From Acidobacteriota bacterium (lineage in GTDB: Bacteria > Acidobacteriota > Thermoanaerobaculia > Gp7-AA8), in contig QHVX01000150.1 in assembly GCA_003222375.1 (NCBI GenBank), forward strand, positions 1 to 5,817: a stretch of DNA of 5,817 bases. The letters are read 5' to 3'. The notes under the pieces were generated by a model. That model was given only the letters and a program-made list of their open reading frames with translations, was not told the origin of the DNA and ran no database searches. Shown piece by piece: positions 1-5,817 of this stretch (the first letter of the stretch is position 1; each line of letters begins with the position of its first letter). Both the position numbers and the translations under genes were made by a program.

Positions 1-2839
1 ACGGCCGGCGCAGAAAATCGAGGTAGTAATCGGCAGCCTGACCGCCGGCGTTGTGGCGCTCGTCGATGATGATCGCCTGCCGATCGGCCTGCGGGAAGAA
101 ATAGCGTTTGAAATAGTCGTACCCCAGAGTCGAGGTGTTCGGAACGTAGACATACGCAACGCGTCCGCCAGTTTTTTCCGTGACGTAGCGAAGATTCCGC
201 TCGACCCAATCGCGATTGCGCAGCGCCAACTCGTCTTCGACCGGAACGACTTTCACGGCGCGTGAGGCTGTGCCGTCGGCATTTGGGCCAACTGTGATCT
301 CGACGATACGTCCGGCCGTCCGCTCGAACCGGCTGTAGACATCTTCCGGCGGCTTGAGGTCCTTGCCTTCGACCGCCAGAAGGTACTCGCCTTCTTTCAC
401 ATCCACGCCCGGCTCGGTCAGCGGCGATCGCAACTCCGGATTCCAATTGAGGCCGCCGTAGACTTTCGCGAAGCGATAGCGTCCGTTCTCGACTTTGTAG
501 TCGGCGCCTAACAAGCCGCCCGGAATCGTGTCGGTGTTGGCGAGTGAATCGCCACCCGACTGCCGATGATGTCCGACCACCAGCTCGCTATGCATCCACG
601 CCAGTACGCGGGTGAGGTCCTGACGCGTCGTCAGATCGGGAAGGAAGACGGAGTACTTCGCCTTCATCGCGCTCCAGTCGGTGCCGTGCATGTTCGGGTC
701 GTAGAAGTAATCGCGATTGATGCGCCATGCTTCGTCGAAGATCTCCCGCCACTCGACGGTCGGATCGATCTTCACTTCGATCTTGTCGACGGCCAGCTTG
801 TGCTTCGTCGCATCGATTTTTTCGCCGATGTCGGCGATCGACCAGGCGTTCTCCGGCAGACGAAGCAGCATGCGCTTGCCGTCTCGCGAGAGGTCGAAGT
901 CGAGGACCTTCTCGAGGGCCGTCTCTTCCTTGCGCTTCGAGAGGCTGTAATGCGTCAACGTTCCGGGCGTACGCTCCCCTCGGCCGATGTCGTTGCGCTT
1001 GACGTAGTACAACTCGCCGGTCTTCGCGACCTGCAGCGACGCATACGATGCCGGCGTCAGGGGAAGGGCTTGAATGCGATTCGTCAGGCCGTCCATGTCG
1101 ATGACGGTCTTCGCCGGCGGTTTCTTCGGCGCCGCAGTCTTTTCTTCTGACTTTGGTTCAGCGACAGCTTCATCCGGCTTCTTCTCGTCAGCGGAAGTAT
1201 CTTTCTTCCCCTCTTCGTCGCTCTCCTTCGCGAGCGGCGAGACGACGCCTTTCGGCAGAACCGCGAGATAGACCGTGTTCGTCGCGCGCGTGTCGTTGCT
1301 CCACATCGAGAACCCGTCGGCGAGCGGACCAGCATCTGTCGAGACGAGGAAGTACAAGTACTTGCCGTTCGGATCGAAGACCGGCGCTTCGGCCTGCTCG
1401 AGTCCATCGGTGAGCGGGAACGATTTCTTCTGATCGAGCGAGTAGAGCTGGATCGTGTCGAAGTTCTGAATGGTGTTGTGCGTGTAGGCAATCCACTTCG
1501 AATCCGGCGACCAGGCCTGATCGATCCCGCCCTGCATCGTGTTCGAGGCAATCCTGGTCGACGCGCCGGTCACGACATCCATCACGTACAGCGACGACGA
1601 GTTATCGAGGTAGCTGACTTTCGTTCCATCGGGAGACCAGTTGGGATTGCGATAGAAACCGGCGCCATTGAGCTTGATGTTGCGTGGCTGACCTTTGCCA
1701 TCCTGCGGCGCGATGCGGAGCTCGTTTTCGCCCGATTCGTCGGTGAACCATGCGATCGATTTGCCGTCCGGCGACCACACCGGATTGCGATCGTTGGCGT
1801 TGACCGACTGCGTCAGATTGCGATCATCGCCCTTCTCCATCGGAACGGTGACGATCTCGCCTCGAAACTCGAACGCTGCGCGCGCCCCGGTCGGTGAGAG
1901 GCTTGCGTCGCGGATGTATTTCGCACCTTTGACAAAGCGCGGCCGCGTTTCATTGAGATCCGCCGCGACGCCGACCTTGAGGCGGTTGTCGGCGTGCGTG
2001 GAGGGATCGAACATCGAGAGATACCCGCCGCGCTCGTAGACGACCTTCCCGCTTCCGGCGGAAGCGCCGAGGATCGGCCAATCGCTGTAGTTCGTGAGCT
2101 GGGTGACCTGGCTCGTCGCCGGGTCATACGAGTAAAGATTGAACTCGCCGGAACGATCCGATCGGAAATATACCTTGTCGCCGATCCACATCGGATCGGT
2201 GTCATTCGACCGCGTCGCAGGTTGCGGAATCTGCTCGACGGCATTGGTCGCGACGTCGAAGAGCATCAGCCGCGCGGCCTGGCCGCCGCGATAGCGCTTC
2301 CACTCGATGAAGGCATCGCCGATCGGCTGATAGACGATTTTCTTTCCATCCGCCGAATACGTTGCCTTCGCGGCATTCGGGATCGGCAGCTTTGTCGCCA
2401 GTCCGCCGTTGACTGGAACGGTAAAGAGTTGCGTGAAGCGCCGGGTGTAGACCTCGCGGGGCGATGAGAAGAGAACATTCTGACCGTCAGGCGTGAAGCC
2501 GAGGACGATGTCGTTGTTCGGGTGCCAGGTGAGGCGCTTCGGAACGCCGCCGGCGGTGGGAACGACGTAGACGTCAGTATTGCCGTCGTAGCGGCCGGTA
2601 AAGGCGATCATCGAGCCGTCGGGCGAGAATTTCGGCCCCGATTCGATGCCGGGATGCGACGTCAGACGCTTGACGTCGCTTCCGTCGAGATTTGCGACCC
2701 ACAAATCATTCGCGTAGGCGAACGCGATGTGGTCCCTACTGACCGCCGGATCCGACAGCAGCCGGGTGTCGTTGATATCGATTGCAACAGCAGAGACCGC
2801 GCACAAAGCGACCGCGATCGCGGTAAACATTCGTTTCAT
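1..2839 (-). CDS. Tricorn-like S41-family peptidase, secreted, C-terminus cut by window edge
   Basis: The frame is open for 946 codons and runs off the left edge. The start at 2839 follows GGAGGG (2844-2849, minus strand) with a 4-nt gap. MKRMFTAIAVALCAVSAVA is a typical signal peptide with likely cleavage after Ala19, so the protein should act in the periplasm or outside the cell. Residues about 25-300 and 310-690 carry repeated FSPDG/WSPDG-type (PD40) blades, matching the two tricorn beta-propellers. A Lys/Glu/Pro-rich charged insert lies at about 537-578, as is common in bacterial tricorn homologues. Residues about 695-765 form the first core segment; GHH at 756-758 fits the position of the catalytic His. 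A PDZ domain follows at about 775-865, then the second core segment with IIIDERHNAGG (923-933), which resembles the usual DERFNGGG. By family knowledge the Ser nucleophile (GSGGD motif) lies further on, outside the window; homologues are about 1050-1100 residues, so roughly 100-150 are missing. The role is peptide degradation; the substrate is unknown. It is transcribed divergently from the glutamate dehydrogenase gene. Confidence 0.93.
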   Translation of the reverse strand, partial: MKRMFTAIAVALCAVSAVAIDINDTRLLSDPAVSRDHIAFAYANDLWVANLDGSDVKRLTSHPGIESGPKFSPDGSMIAFTGRYDGNTDVYVVPTAGGVPKRLTWHPNNDIVLGFTPDGQNVLFSSPREVYTRRFTQLFTVPVNGGLATKLPIPNAAKATYSADGKKIVYQPIGDAFIEWKRYRGGQAARLMLFDVATNAVEQIPQPATRSNDTDPMWIGDKVYFRSDRSGEFNLYSYDPATSQVTQLTNYSDWPILGASAGSGKVVYERGGYLSMFDPSTHADNRLKVGVAADLNETRPRFVKGAKYIRDASLSPTGARAAFEFRGEIVTVPMEKGDDRNLTQSVNANDRNPVWSPDGKSIAWFTDESGENELRIAPQDGKGQPRNIKLNGAGFYRNPNWSPDGTKVSYLDNSSSLYVMDVVTGASTRIASNTMQGGIDQAWSPDSKWIAYTHNTIQNFDTIQLYSLDQKKSFPLTDGLEQAEAPVFDPNGKYLYFLVSTDAGPLADGFSMWSNDTRATNTVYLAVLPKGVVSPLAKESDEEGKKDTSADEKKPDEAVAEPKSEEKTAAPKKPPAKTVIDMDGLTNRIQALPLTPASYASLQVAKTGELYYVKRNDIGRGERTPGTLTHYSLSKRKEETALEKVLDFDLSRDGKRMLLRLPENAWSIADIGEKIDATKHKLAVDKIEVKIDPTVEWREIFDEAWRINRDYFYDPNMHGTDWSAMKAKYSVFLPDLTTRQDLTRVLAWMHSELVVGHHRQSGGDSLANTDTIPGGLLGADYKVENGRYRFAKVYGGLNWNPELRSPLTEPGVDVKEGEYLLAVEGKDLKPPEDVYSRFERTAGRIVEITVGPNADGTASRAVKVVPVEDELALRNRDWVERNLRYVTEKTGGRVAYVYVPNTSTLGYDYFKRYFFPQADRQAIIIDERHNAGGQAADYYLDFLRRP

Positions 2840-2853
2840 GGAACCCTCCGGAG

Positions 2854-2883
2854 TGGACAATGGGGCGGCAGTTTAACTATCGT
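2854..2883 (+). promoter_or_regulatory. Candidate promoter for the glutamate dehydrogenase gene
   Basis: TGGACA (2854-2859, 5/6 match to TTGACA) and TATCGT (2878-2883, 4/6 match to TATAAT) are separated by 18 bp. Transcription would begin near 2890, just upstream of the AAAGGAGG ribosome site and downstream of the alternative ATG at 2860, so this promoter would support the start at 2914. It overlaps the candidate promoter on the opposite strand. No operator palindrome is evident between the two boxes. Confidence 0.35.
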
Positions 2884-2898
2884 TTTGAATCCACGCAA
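2870..2898 (-). promoter_or_regulatory. Weak candidate promoter for the tricorn-like gene
   Basis: Read on the minus strand, TTGCGT (2893-2898) and TAAACT (2870-2875) are separated by 17 bp and match the sigma-70 boxes at 3/6 and 4/6 positions. They lie about 30 bp upstream of the start codon, where a promoter must fit because the divergent gap is only 74 bp. The match is weak and purely inferred. The -35 box overlaps the Shine-Dalgarno of the divergent gene. Confidence 0.22.
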
Positions 2899-2904
2899 AG
2901 GAGG
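2897..2904 (+). promoter_or_regulatory. Ribosome binding site that decides the gdhA start
   Basis: AAAGGAGG is a near-perfect anti-16S complement, 9 nt before ATG 2914. The in-frame ATG at 2860 has only GGAG (2850-2853), which is part of the palindrome CTCCGGAG that also provides the Shine-Dalgarno of the divergent gene. The stronger site and the lack of family resemblance in the 18 extra residues favour 2914. Confidence 0.8.
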
Positions 2905-2913
2905 TTCGCTGAT

Positions 2914-4224
2914 ATGGGTGTGCGTGAAGAAGCGCGGACAGTTGAGAATCTCAATCCCTACGACATCGCTCAACAGCAATTCGATACCGCGGCCCGCTAC
3001 GTCGCCGATCTTCCTGAAGGTCTGCGCGGCTGGCTCCGCGGAACGGTGCGGCTCCTCAAAGTCGAGTTCCCGATCGAATGCGATGACGGAACCGTGAAAA
3101 TCTTCTCGGGCTACCGCGCCCTGCACTCGCGCGTGCGCGGACCGGGAAAGGGCGGCATTCGCTATCACCCCGAAGTCAACGCCGATGAAGTGCGCGCGCT
3201 GGCGTCGTGGATGACGTGGAAGTGCGCCGTCGCCGACATCCCGTTCGGCGGCGCGAAGGGCGGCGTGATCTGCGATCCGAAACAGCTTTCGCGCAATGAG
3301 CTGCGCAAGGTCACACGCCGCTTCATCACCGAGTTAGGCGACAGCATCGGACCGCACACCGACATCCCCGCGCCCGACGTCAACACCAATGCTGAAACGA
3401 TGGCGTGGATCTACGACACTTACGACATGATGCACGCCGGCAAGAACAATCTGCCGGTTGTCACCGGCAAGCCGGTCGCGATGGGCGGCTCGCTGGGACG
3501 GAACGAAGCGACCGCGCGCGGATGTCTTTTCGTCACACGACGCGCCATCGAGGAGGGTGCCGTTCCCGGTCTCAATTCGCTGAAAGGCGCCACAGTGGCG
3601 ATTCAGGGATTCGGTAACGCGGGGTCGATCGCGGCGCGACTCTTCGCGGAAGCGGGAGCGAAAGTGATCGGCGTGAGCGACTCGACCGGCGGCGTGACAT
3701 CGGACGCCGGCATCGATCCGAAATTGGCACTGGCGCACAAGAAACAGAGCGGATCGGTCGTCGGCCTCGCGGAAACGAAAAACATCACCAACGACGAGCT
3801 GCTGCATCTGAAGTGCGACATCCTGATCCCGGCGGCATTCGAGAATCAGATCCGCAACGACAACGTCGCCGGCGTGCGCGCAAAGGTGATCGCCGAGGCC
3901 GCCAACGGGCCGACGACGCCGTCCGCCGACGCCGCGCTGTTCGACCGCGGAATTCCGGTCATCCCCGACATCCTCGCGAACTCGGGCGGCGTGACGGTCA
4001 GCTATTTCGAGTGGGTGCAGAACATCGAGAACGAGCACTGGAGCGAAGATCACGTCAACGAGCATCTGCGCGAAAAAATGGAGGCGGCAACCGACGCCGT
4101 CCTGCAGATGCAGATCGAGATCAAGGACCGCCACGGCGAGAACGTCGACCTGCGTACGGCAGCATTCGCGCTGGCGATCAAGCGGGTGGCGTCGGTAGCC
4201 CTCGTACGTGGGATTTGGCCGTAG
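2914..4224 (+). CDS. gdhA: Glutamate dehydrogenase (hexameric, GudB/RocG-like)
   Basis: This 436-residue enzyme interconverts glutamate with 2-oxoglutarate and ammonia using NAD(P), in the cytoplasm. Length and sequence fit the 410-440-residue bacterial/archaeal class rather than the longer E. coli type. The N-terminal Glu/Leu/Phe/Val dehydrogenase domain (about 40-165) holds the substrate lysines Lys79 (GPGKGGIRYHP) and Lys103 (MTWK), catalytic Lys115 (FGGAKGGV) and catalytic Asp155 (PAPDVNT). GGSLGRNEATARG (191-203) leads into the Rossmann domain with GFGNAG (232-237). VSD at 254-256 ends the second strand; it occurs in NAD and NADP enzymes alike, so the cofactor is not decided. AEAANGP (327-333) and SYFEW (363-367) complete the family signature. 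All key residues are present and no frameshift is seen. A start at 2860 would add 18 non-conserved residues and is less likely. The next gene follows after 43 bp on the same strand. Confidence 0.97.
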   Translation: MGVREEARTVENLNPYDIAQQQFDTAARYVADLPEGLRGWLRGTVRLLKVEFPIECDDGTVKIFSGYRALHSRVRGPGKGGIRYHPEVNADEVRALASWMTWKCAVADIPFGGAKGGVICDPKQLSRNELRKVTRRFITELGDSIGPHTDIPAPDVNTNAETMAWIYDTYDMMHAGKNNLPVVTGKPVAMGGSLGRNEATARGCLFVTRRAIEEGAVPGLNSLKGATVAIQGFGNAGSIAARLFAEAGAKVIGVSDSTGGVTSDAGIDPKLALAHKKQSGSVVGLAETKNITNDELLHLKCDILIPAAFENQIRNDNVAGVRAKVIAEAANGPTTPSADAALFDRGIPVIPDILANSGGVTVSYFEWVQNIENEHWSEDHVNEHLREKMEAATDAVLQMQIEIKDRHGENVDLRTAAFALAIKRVASVALVRGIWP

Positions 4225-4242
4225 GGAACCTCGGTCTATAAT
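4215..4242 (+). promoter_or_regulatory. Candidate sigma-70 promoter for the preA-like gene
   Basis: A perfect TATAAT (4237-4242) is preceded by TTGGCC (4215-4220, 4/6 match to TTGACA) at a 16-bp spacing. The -35 box lies inside the last codons of the glutamate dehydrogenase gene. Initiation near 4249 would leave a leader of about 18 nt carrying the AAAAGGAGA ribosome site (4255-4263) before ATG 4268. The downstream gene may therefore have its own promoter as well as read-through from upstream. Inferred from consensus match only. Confidence 0.5.
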
Positions 4243-4267
4243 CGTTTTTTCCCGAAAAGGAGACGTC

Positions 4268-5395
4268 ATGGCCGATCTGTCGACGACATTTACGGGGATT
4301 CGTTTCGAGAACCCATTTCTGCTGTCATCCGCTCCACCGACCGAGTCTGACAGCAACATCATGCGGGCCTTCGAAGCCGGATGGGGCGGCGTCGTCACGA
4401 AAACGATCGGATTGCATCCGGTTGTCAACGTCAAGGGTCCCAAGACCAAGTTCCTGCGCGCCGACAACAGCGGCTATCGGCTGTCGATGAACAAGCGTCC
4501 GGAGTCGACGCTGATCGCCTCGTGGAACTGGGAGCTGATTTCCGACAAACCGCTCGATTGGTGGATCGGAAAGTTGAGCCGCGTGAAGAAGGCCTATCCG
4601 AAAAAAATCCTCGTCGCGTCGATCATGGCCGGCTCCGGCAATGACAAGGAGCTGAACAACTGGCAGACGTTGACCAAAGCCTGTCAGGACGAAGGCGCCG
4701 ACGCGCTGGAGCTGAACTTCTCCTGCCCGCACATGGACCGCGTCGACATGGGATCGAATGTCGGAAAAGACAAAGTCCTCTGCTCGGTCGTGACGCAGGC
4801 GATCAAAGAAGTGGCGAAGATTCCGGTTTGGGTGAAGTTAACGCCGGCAACCGCTGACATCGTGGAAGAGGCCGAAGCATCGTTCCGTGGCGGCGCGGAC
4901 GCGATTTCGTCGTCGAACACGTTCCCCTCGCTTCCCGTGATCGATCCGAACACGCTCGACTTCGAGATGAACGTCGAAGGCTACGTCTCGAGCGGCGGTC
5001 TGGGCGGACCGGCGATTCTTCCCCTGTCGCTCGCCAAGATGGCGCAAATGACGAAGGCCTTCCCCGAAAGCGCATTCTCGGGCATCGGCGGAATCGCAAA
5101 CTTCGATCATGCCCTCTGCTACTTCCTCCTCGGCTGCGGAACGGCACAGGTTTGCACGGCTGCCATGCTCGATCAGGCGATCGGGCCGAACGTCATTAAA
5201 GGATTGCTCGCGGGCATGACCGAATTCATGGAGCGTCGCGGCTACGCGAACCTCGAGCAGTTCCGCGGAATTCGCCGCGATCGCGTGACGGCGCATTCGC
5301 AGATCAAACGCCCCGAGCAGTTCGACTATCGCGGAGGATACGAGGCCGAAGAGCACGAGGGCTACGCGAAGCCGCGTCCGCTCGCGACCGTGTAG
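4268..5395 (+). CDS. preA: PreA-like dihydropyrimidine dehydrogenase FMN domain, lacking the ferredoxin domain
   Basis: The start follows AAAAGGAGA (4255-4263). The 375-residue product is a TIM-barrel flavoprotein of the dihydroorotate/dihydropyrimidine dehydrogenase family. Compared with PreA and mammalian DPD, conserved sites are Lys45 (TKT), Asn87 and Glu89 (WNWE), Asn150 and Cys153 (NFSCPH; this Cys is the DPD active-site acid), Lys190 (VKLTP), Asn217-Thr218 (SSNTF) and the FMN-phosphate loops GGLGGPA (243-249) and GIGGI (272-276). These support a cytoplasmic FMN enzyme that reduces uracil/thymine or a similar ring. PreA is normally about 410-420 residues, with a C-terminal double [4Fe-4S] ferredoxin domain that takes electrons from PreT. 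Here the last cysteine is Cys296 and the tail (about 335-375) is charged and Tyr/Glu-rich, so no cluster can form. The electron donor is unknown, and an uncharacterised specificity is possible. The N-terminal region matches PreA better than PyrD. It probably shares transcripts with gdhA. Confidence 0.88.
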   Translation: MADLSTTFTGIRFENPFLLSSAPPTESDSNIMRAFEAGWGGVVTKTIGLHPVVNVKGPKTKFLRADNSGYRLSMNKRPESTLIASWNWELISDKPLDWWIGKLSRVKKAYPKKILVASIMAGSGNDKELNNWQTLTKACQDEGADALELNFSCPHMDRVDMGSNVGKDKVLCSVVTQAIKEVAKIPVWVKLTPATADIVEEAEASFRGGADAISSSNTFPSLPVIDPNTLDFEMNVEGYVSSGGLGGPAILPLSLAKMAQMTKAFPESAFSGIGGIANFDHALCYFLLGCGTAQVCTAAMLDQAIGPNVIKGLLAGMTEFMERRGYANLEQFRGIRRDRVTAHSQIKRPEQFDYRGGYEAEEHEGYAKPRPLATV

Positions 5396-5398
5396 GTG

Positions 5399-5440
5399 TC
5401 GACGCCTGCGTCGAAGCGACGCTACGTTGGCGATATCGCC
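5399..5440. repeat. Cluster of short inverted repeats after the preA-like gene
   Basis: TCGACGC (5399-5405) is complementary to GCGTCGA (5408-5414). The same middle arm, GCGTCG (5408-5413), can instead pair with CGACGC (5417-5422), giving two mutually exclusive hairpins. A perfect 12-bp palindrome, GGCGATATCGCC, follows at 5429-5440. No T-tract follows, so this is not a standard rho-independent terminator. It could be a dispersed REP-like element, a 3'-end stabilising structure or a recombination scar; the sequence alone does not decide. It fills almost the whole gap between the stop at 5395 and the ATG at 5445. Confidence 0.55.
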
Positions 5441-5444
5441 GCCT

Positions 5445-5684
5445 ATGTCCGAATGCTTCGTTTACATGCTTACCAATAAAGGACACACTGTGCTTTACAC
5501 GGGCATGACCGATTCGATTGAAAATCGGCTGCAGCAGCACAAAGACAAGGTCTTCCCCGGATTTACGCAAAAATACAACTGTGATCAGCTCGTGATAGCA
5601 ACGATGAATCCGGAATGGAATGATCTGTCGTCAATCTTGAAATCGTTAAGTGCGGCGGATCCTTCGCTTCGCTCAGGATCTTGA
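5445..5684 (+). CDS. GIY-YIG nuclease-like protein (UPF0213/YhbQ type) with internal deletion, probably inactive
   Basis: The 79-residue frame begins MSECFVYMLTNK, the usual opening of the small single-domain GIY-YIG family. The GIY strand is VYM (6-8) and the YIG strand is YTG (18-20). Conserved Arg28 and His32 follow in ENRLQQH, then GFTQKYN (39-45) and DQLV. Intact homologues are about 90-100 residues: DQLV is followed by some 30 residues containing the helix with the metal-binding catalytic Glu (EAIAREKQIK-like), before an ending such as LIATMNPEWNDL. Here DQLV (47-50) joins directly to IATMNPEWNDLS (51-62), so the catalytic Glu segment is absent, apparently by in-frame deletion near 5594/5595. 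The last residues (SAADPSLRSGS) are encoded by a hairpin repeat. No ribosome site is evident before ATG 5445, and an in-frame TTG at 5427 is less likely. It is probably a decaying gene rather than a working nuclease. Confidence 0.75.
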   Translation: MSECFVYMLTNKGHTVLYTGMTDSIENRLQQHKDKVFPGFTQKYNCDQLVIATMNPEWNDLSSILKSLSAADPSLRSGS

Positions 5685-5691
5685 AACGCCG
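5653..5691. repeat. Hairpin repeat with GATCCT/AGGATC core
   Basis: GATCCT (5658-5663) and AGGATC (5675-5680) form a perfect 6-bp stem around TCGCTTCGCTC. CGGCG (5653-5657) and CGCCG (5687-5691) can extend it beyond a 6-nt bulge on the 3' side. The core resembles an intergenic motif (GGATCCTTCGCT...CTCAGGAT) that I recall as dispersed in several environmental bacterial genomes; I could not check this. It encodes the end of the GIY-YIG-like frame and overlaps the probable TTG start of the next gene. Confidence 0.6.
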
Positions 5692-5817
5692 ACGTTTTCA
5701 TCGCGCCGTTTTCATCCTGGCGGGTGCCTACAACATCGCGTGGGGCCTCTATTCGGCGTACGACCCGCAATGGCTCTTCCGCTTTGCACGGATGCCGCTC
5801 TCGAATTATCCGGAGAT
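5681..5817 (+). CDS. Small membrane protein of unknown function, N-terminal part
   Basis: The frame is open for 45 codons to the right edge. It reads MKRRRFHRAVFILAGAYNIA if TTG 5681 is the start. An Arg-rich N-terminus precedes a hydrophobic segment (about residues 9-26), so an inner-membrane protein with a cytoplasmic N-terminus is likely. The pattern AGAYNIAWGLY followed by QWLFRFARMPLSNYPE resembles a family of small multi-pass membrane proteins, sometimes loosely annotated as alkyl hydroperoxide reductase, with a conserved NYPE/W motif; their function is not established. No ATG or GTG occurs upstream in this frame before the stop at 5621-5623, so TTG 5681 is the best start. It overlaps the TGA (5682-5684) of the preceding frame. 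The ribosome site is weak (AGGA at 5675-5678, only 2 nt away) and sits in the hairpin repeat. The repeat may have replaced the original upstream region. Confidence 0.6.
   Translation, partial: MKRRRFHRAVFILAGAYNIAWGLYSAYDPQWLFRFARMPLSNYPE

Noticed and set aside
566..1150. A 194-codon plus-strand frame opposite the tricorn-like gene.
   Set aside because: It is antisense to a continuous, family-matching protein and its product is low-complexity Arg/Val/Asp-rich. It is a shadow frame, as are the shorter frames on the plus strand between 53 and 2467.
1095..1245. A possible frameshift or foreign insertion in the tricorn-like gene, because of its unusual Lys/Glu/Pro-rich composition.
   Set aside because: The reading frame stays open and resumes the propeller sequence on both sides. 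Charged linkers at this position are usual in bacterial tricorn homologues.
2860..2913. An 18-residue N-terminal extension of glutamate dehydrogenase from ATG 2860.
   Set aside because: It has only a GGAG upstream, while ATG 2914 has AAAGGAGG at good spacing. The candidate promoter would also start transcription downstream of 2860.
3334..4467. A 377-codon open frame on the minus strand opposite gdhA.
   Set aside because: It is antisense to a gene with all glutamate dehydrogenase motifs, its product is Arg/His/Val/Asp-rich with no recognisable domain, and it has no ribosome site. It is a shadow caused by G+C-rich codon use.
4838..5356. A 172-codon minus-strand frame opposite the preA-like gene.
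   Set aside because: There is no recognisable domain or ribosome site, and it lies fully within the conserved flavoprotein coding region on the other strand.
5399..5440. A rho-independent terminator for the preA-like gene.
   Set aside because: Hairpins are possible but no run of T follows on either strand, so it is recorded as a repeat cluster instead.
5427..5444. A TTG start adding six residues to the GIY-YIG-like protein.
   Set aside because: The extra residues are encoded mostly by the GGCGATATCGCC palindrome, and the family normally begins just before the VY strand, which fits ATG 5445.

Overview
The window is a G+C-rich stretch of bacterial chromosome with strong Shine-Dalgarno sequences. 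It carries housekeeping and catabolic genes rather than an obvious mobile or defence island. The mix of genes suggests a soil or sediment bacterium, perhaps Acidobacteriota or a similar phylum: a secreted tricorn-type peptidase, a GudB/RocG-like glutamate dehydrogenase, a PreA-like flavoprotein, a YhbQ-type GIY-YIG protein and a small membrane protein. That placement is an inference from family resemblance and I could not test it.

Layout. Positions 1-2839 (minus strand) hold most of a tricorn-like S41-family peptidase. It has a signal peptide, beta-propellers, a charged linker, a PDZ domain and the start of the catalytic core, and is cut by the left edge before its nucleophile. A 74-bp divergent region (2840-2913) separates it from a glutamate dehydrogenase gene on the plus strand (2914-4224). 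After a further 43 bp, which holds a perfect TATAAT box, comes a gene for a dihydropyrimidine dehydrogenase PreA-like FMN domain (4268-5395). This protein keeps the substrate and flavin residues but lacks the C-terminal ferredoxin domain usual for PreA.

The right end (5396-5817) is compact and shows signs of rearrangement. In order it contains a cluster of short inverted repeats, a GIY-YIG nuclease-like gene that appears to have lost its catalytic centre by an in-frame deletion, and a GATCCT...AGGATC hairpin repeat that supplies the end of that gene. Last is the 5' part of a small membrane-protein gene whose likely TTG start overlaps the preceding stop codon.

Gene interplay. Glutamate dehydrogenase and the PreA-like protein may be co-transcribed, and both fit nitrogen or amino-acid catabolism (2-oxoglutarate/glutamate interconversion; reduction of a pyrimidine-like substrate). 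No hydantoinase, ureidopropionase or PreT is visible, so a pyrimidine-degradation pathway is not demonstrated. I saw no CRISPR array, tRNA, rRNA, insertion sequence or clear rho-independent terminator. I did not find a convincing new multi-gene system. The most interesting items are the ferredoxin-less PreA-like protein and the repeat-associated decay at the right end.
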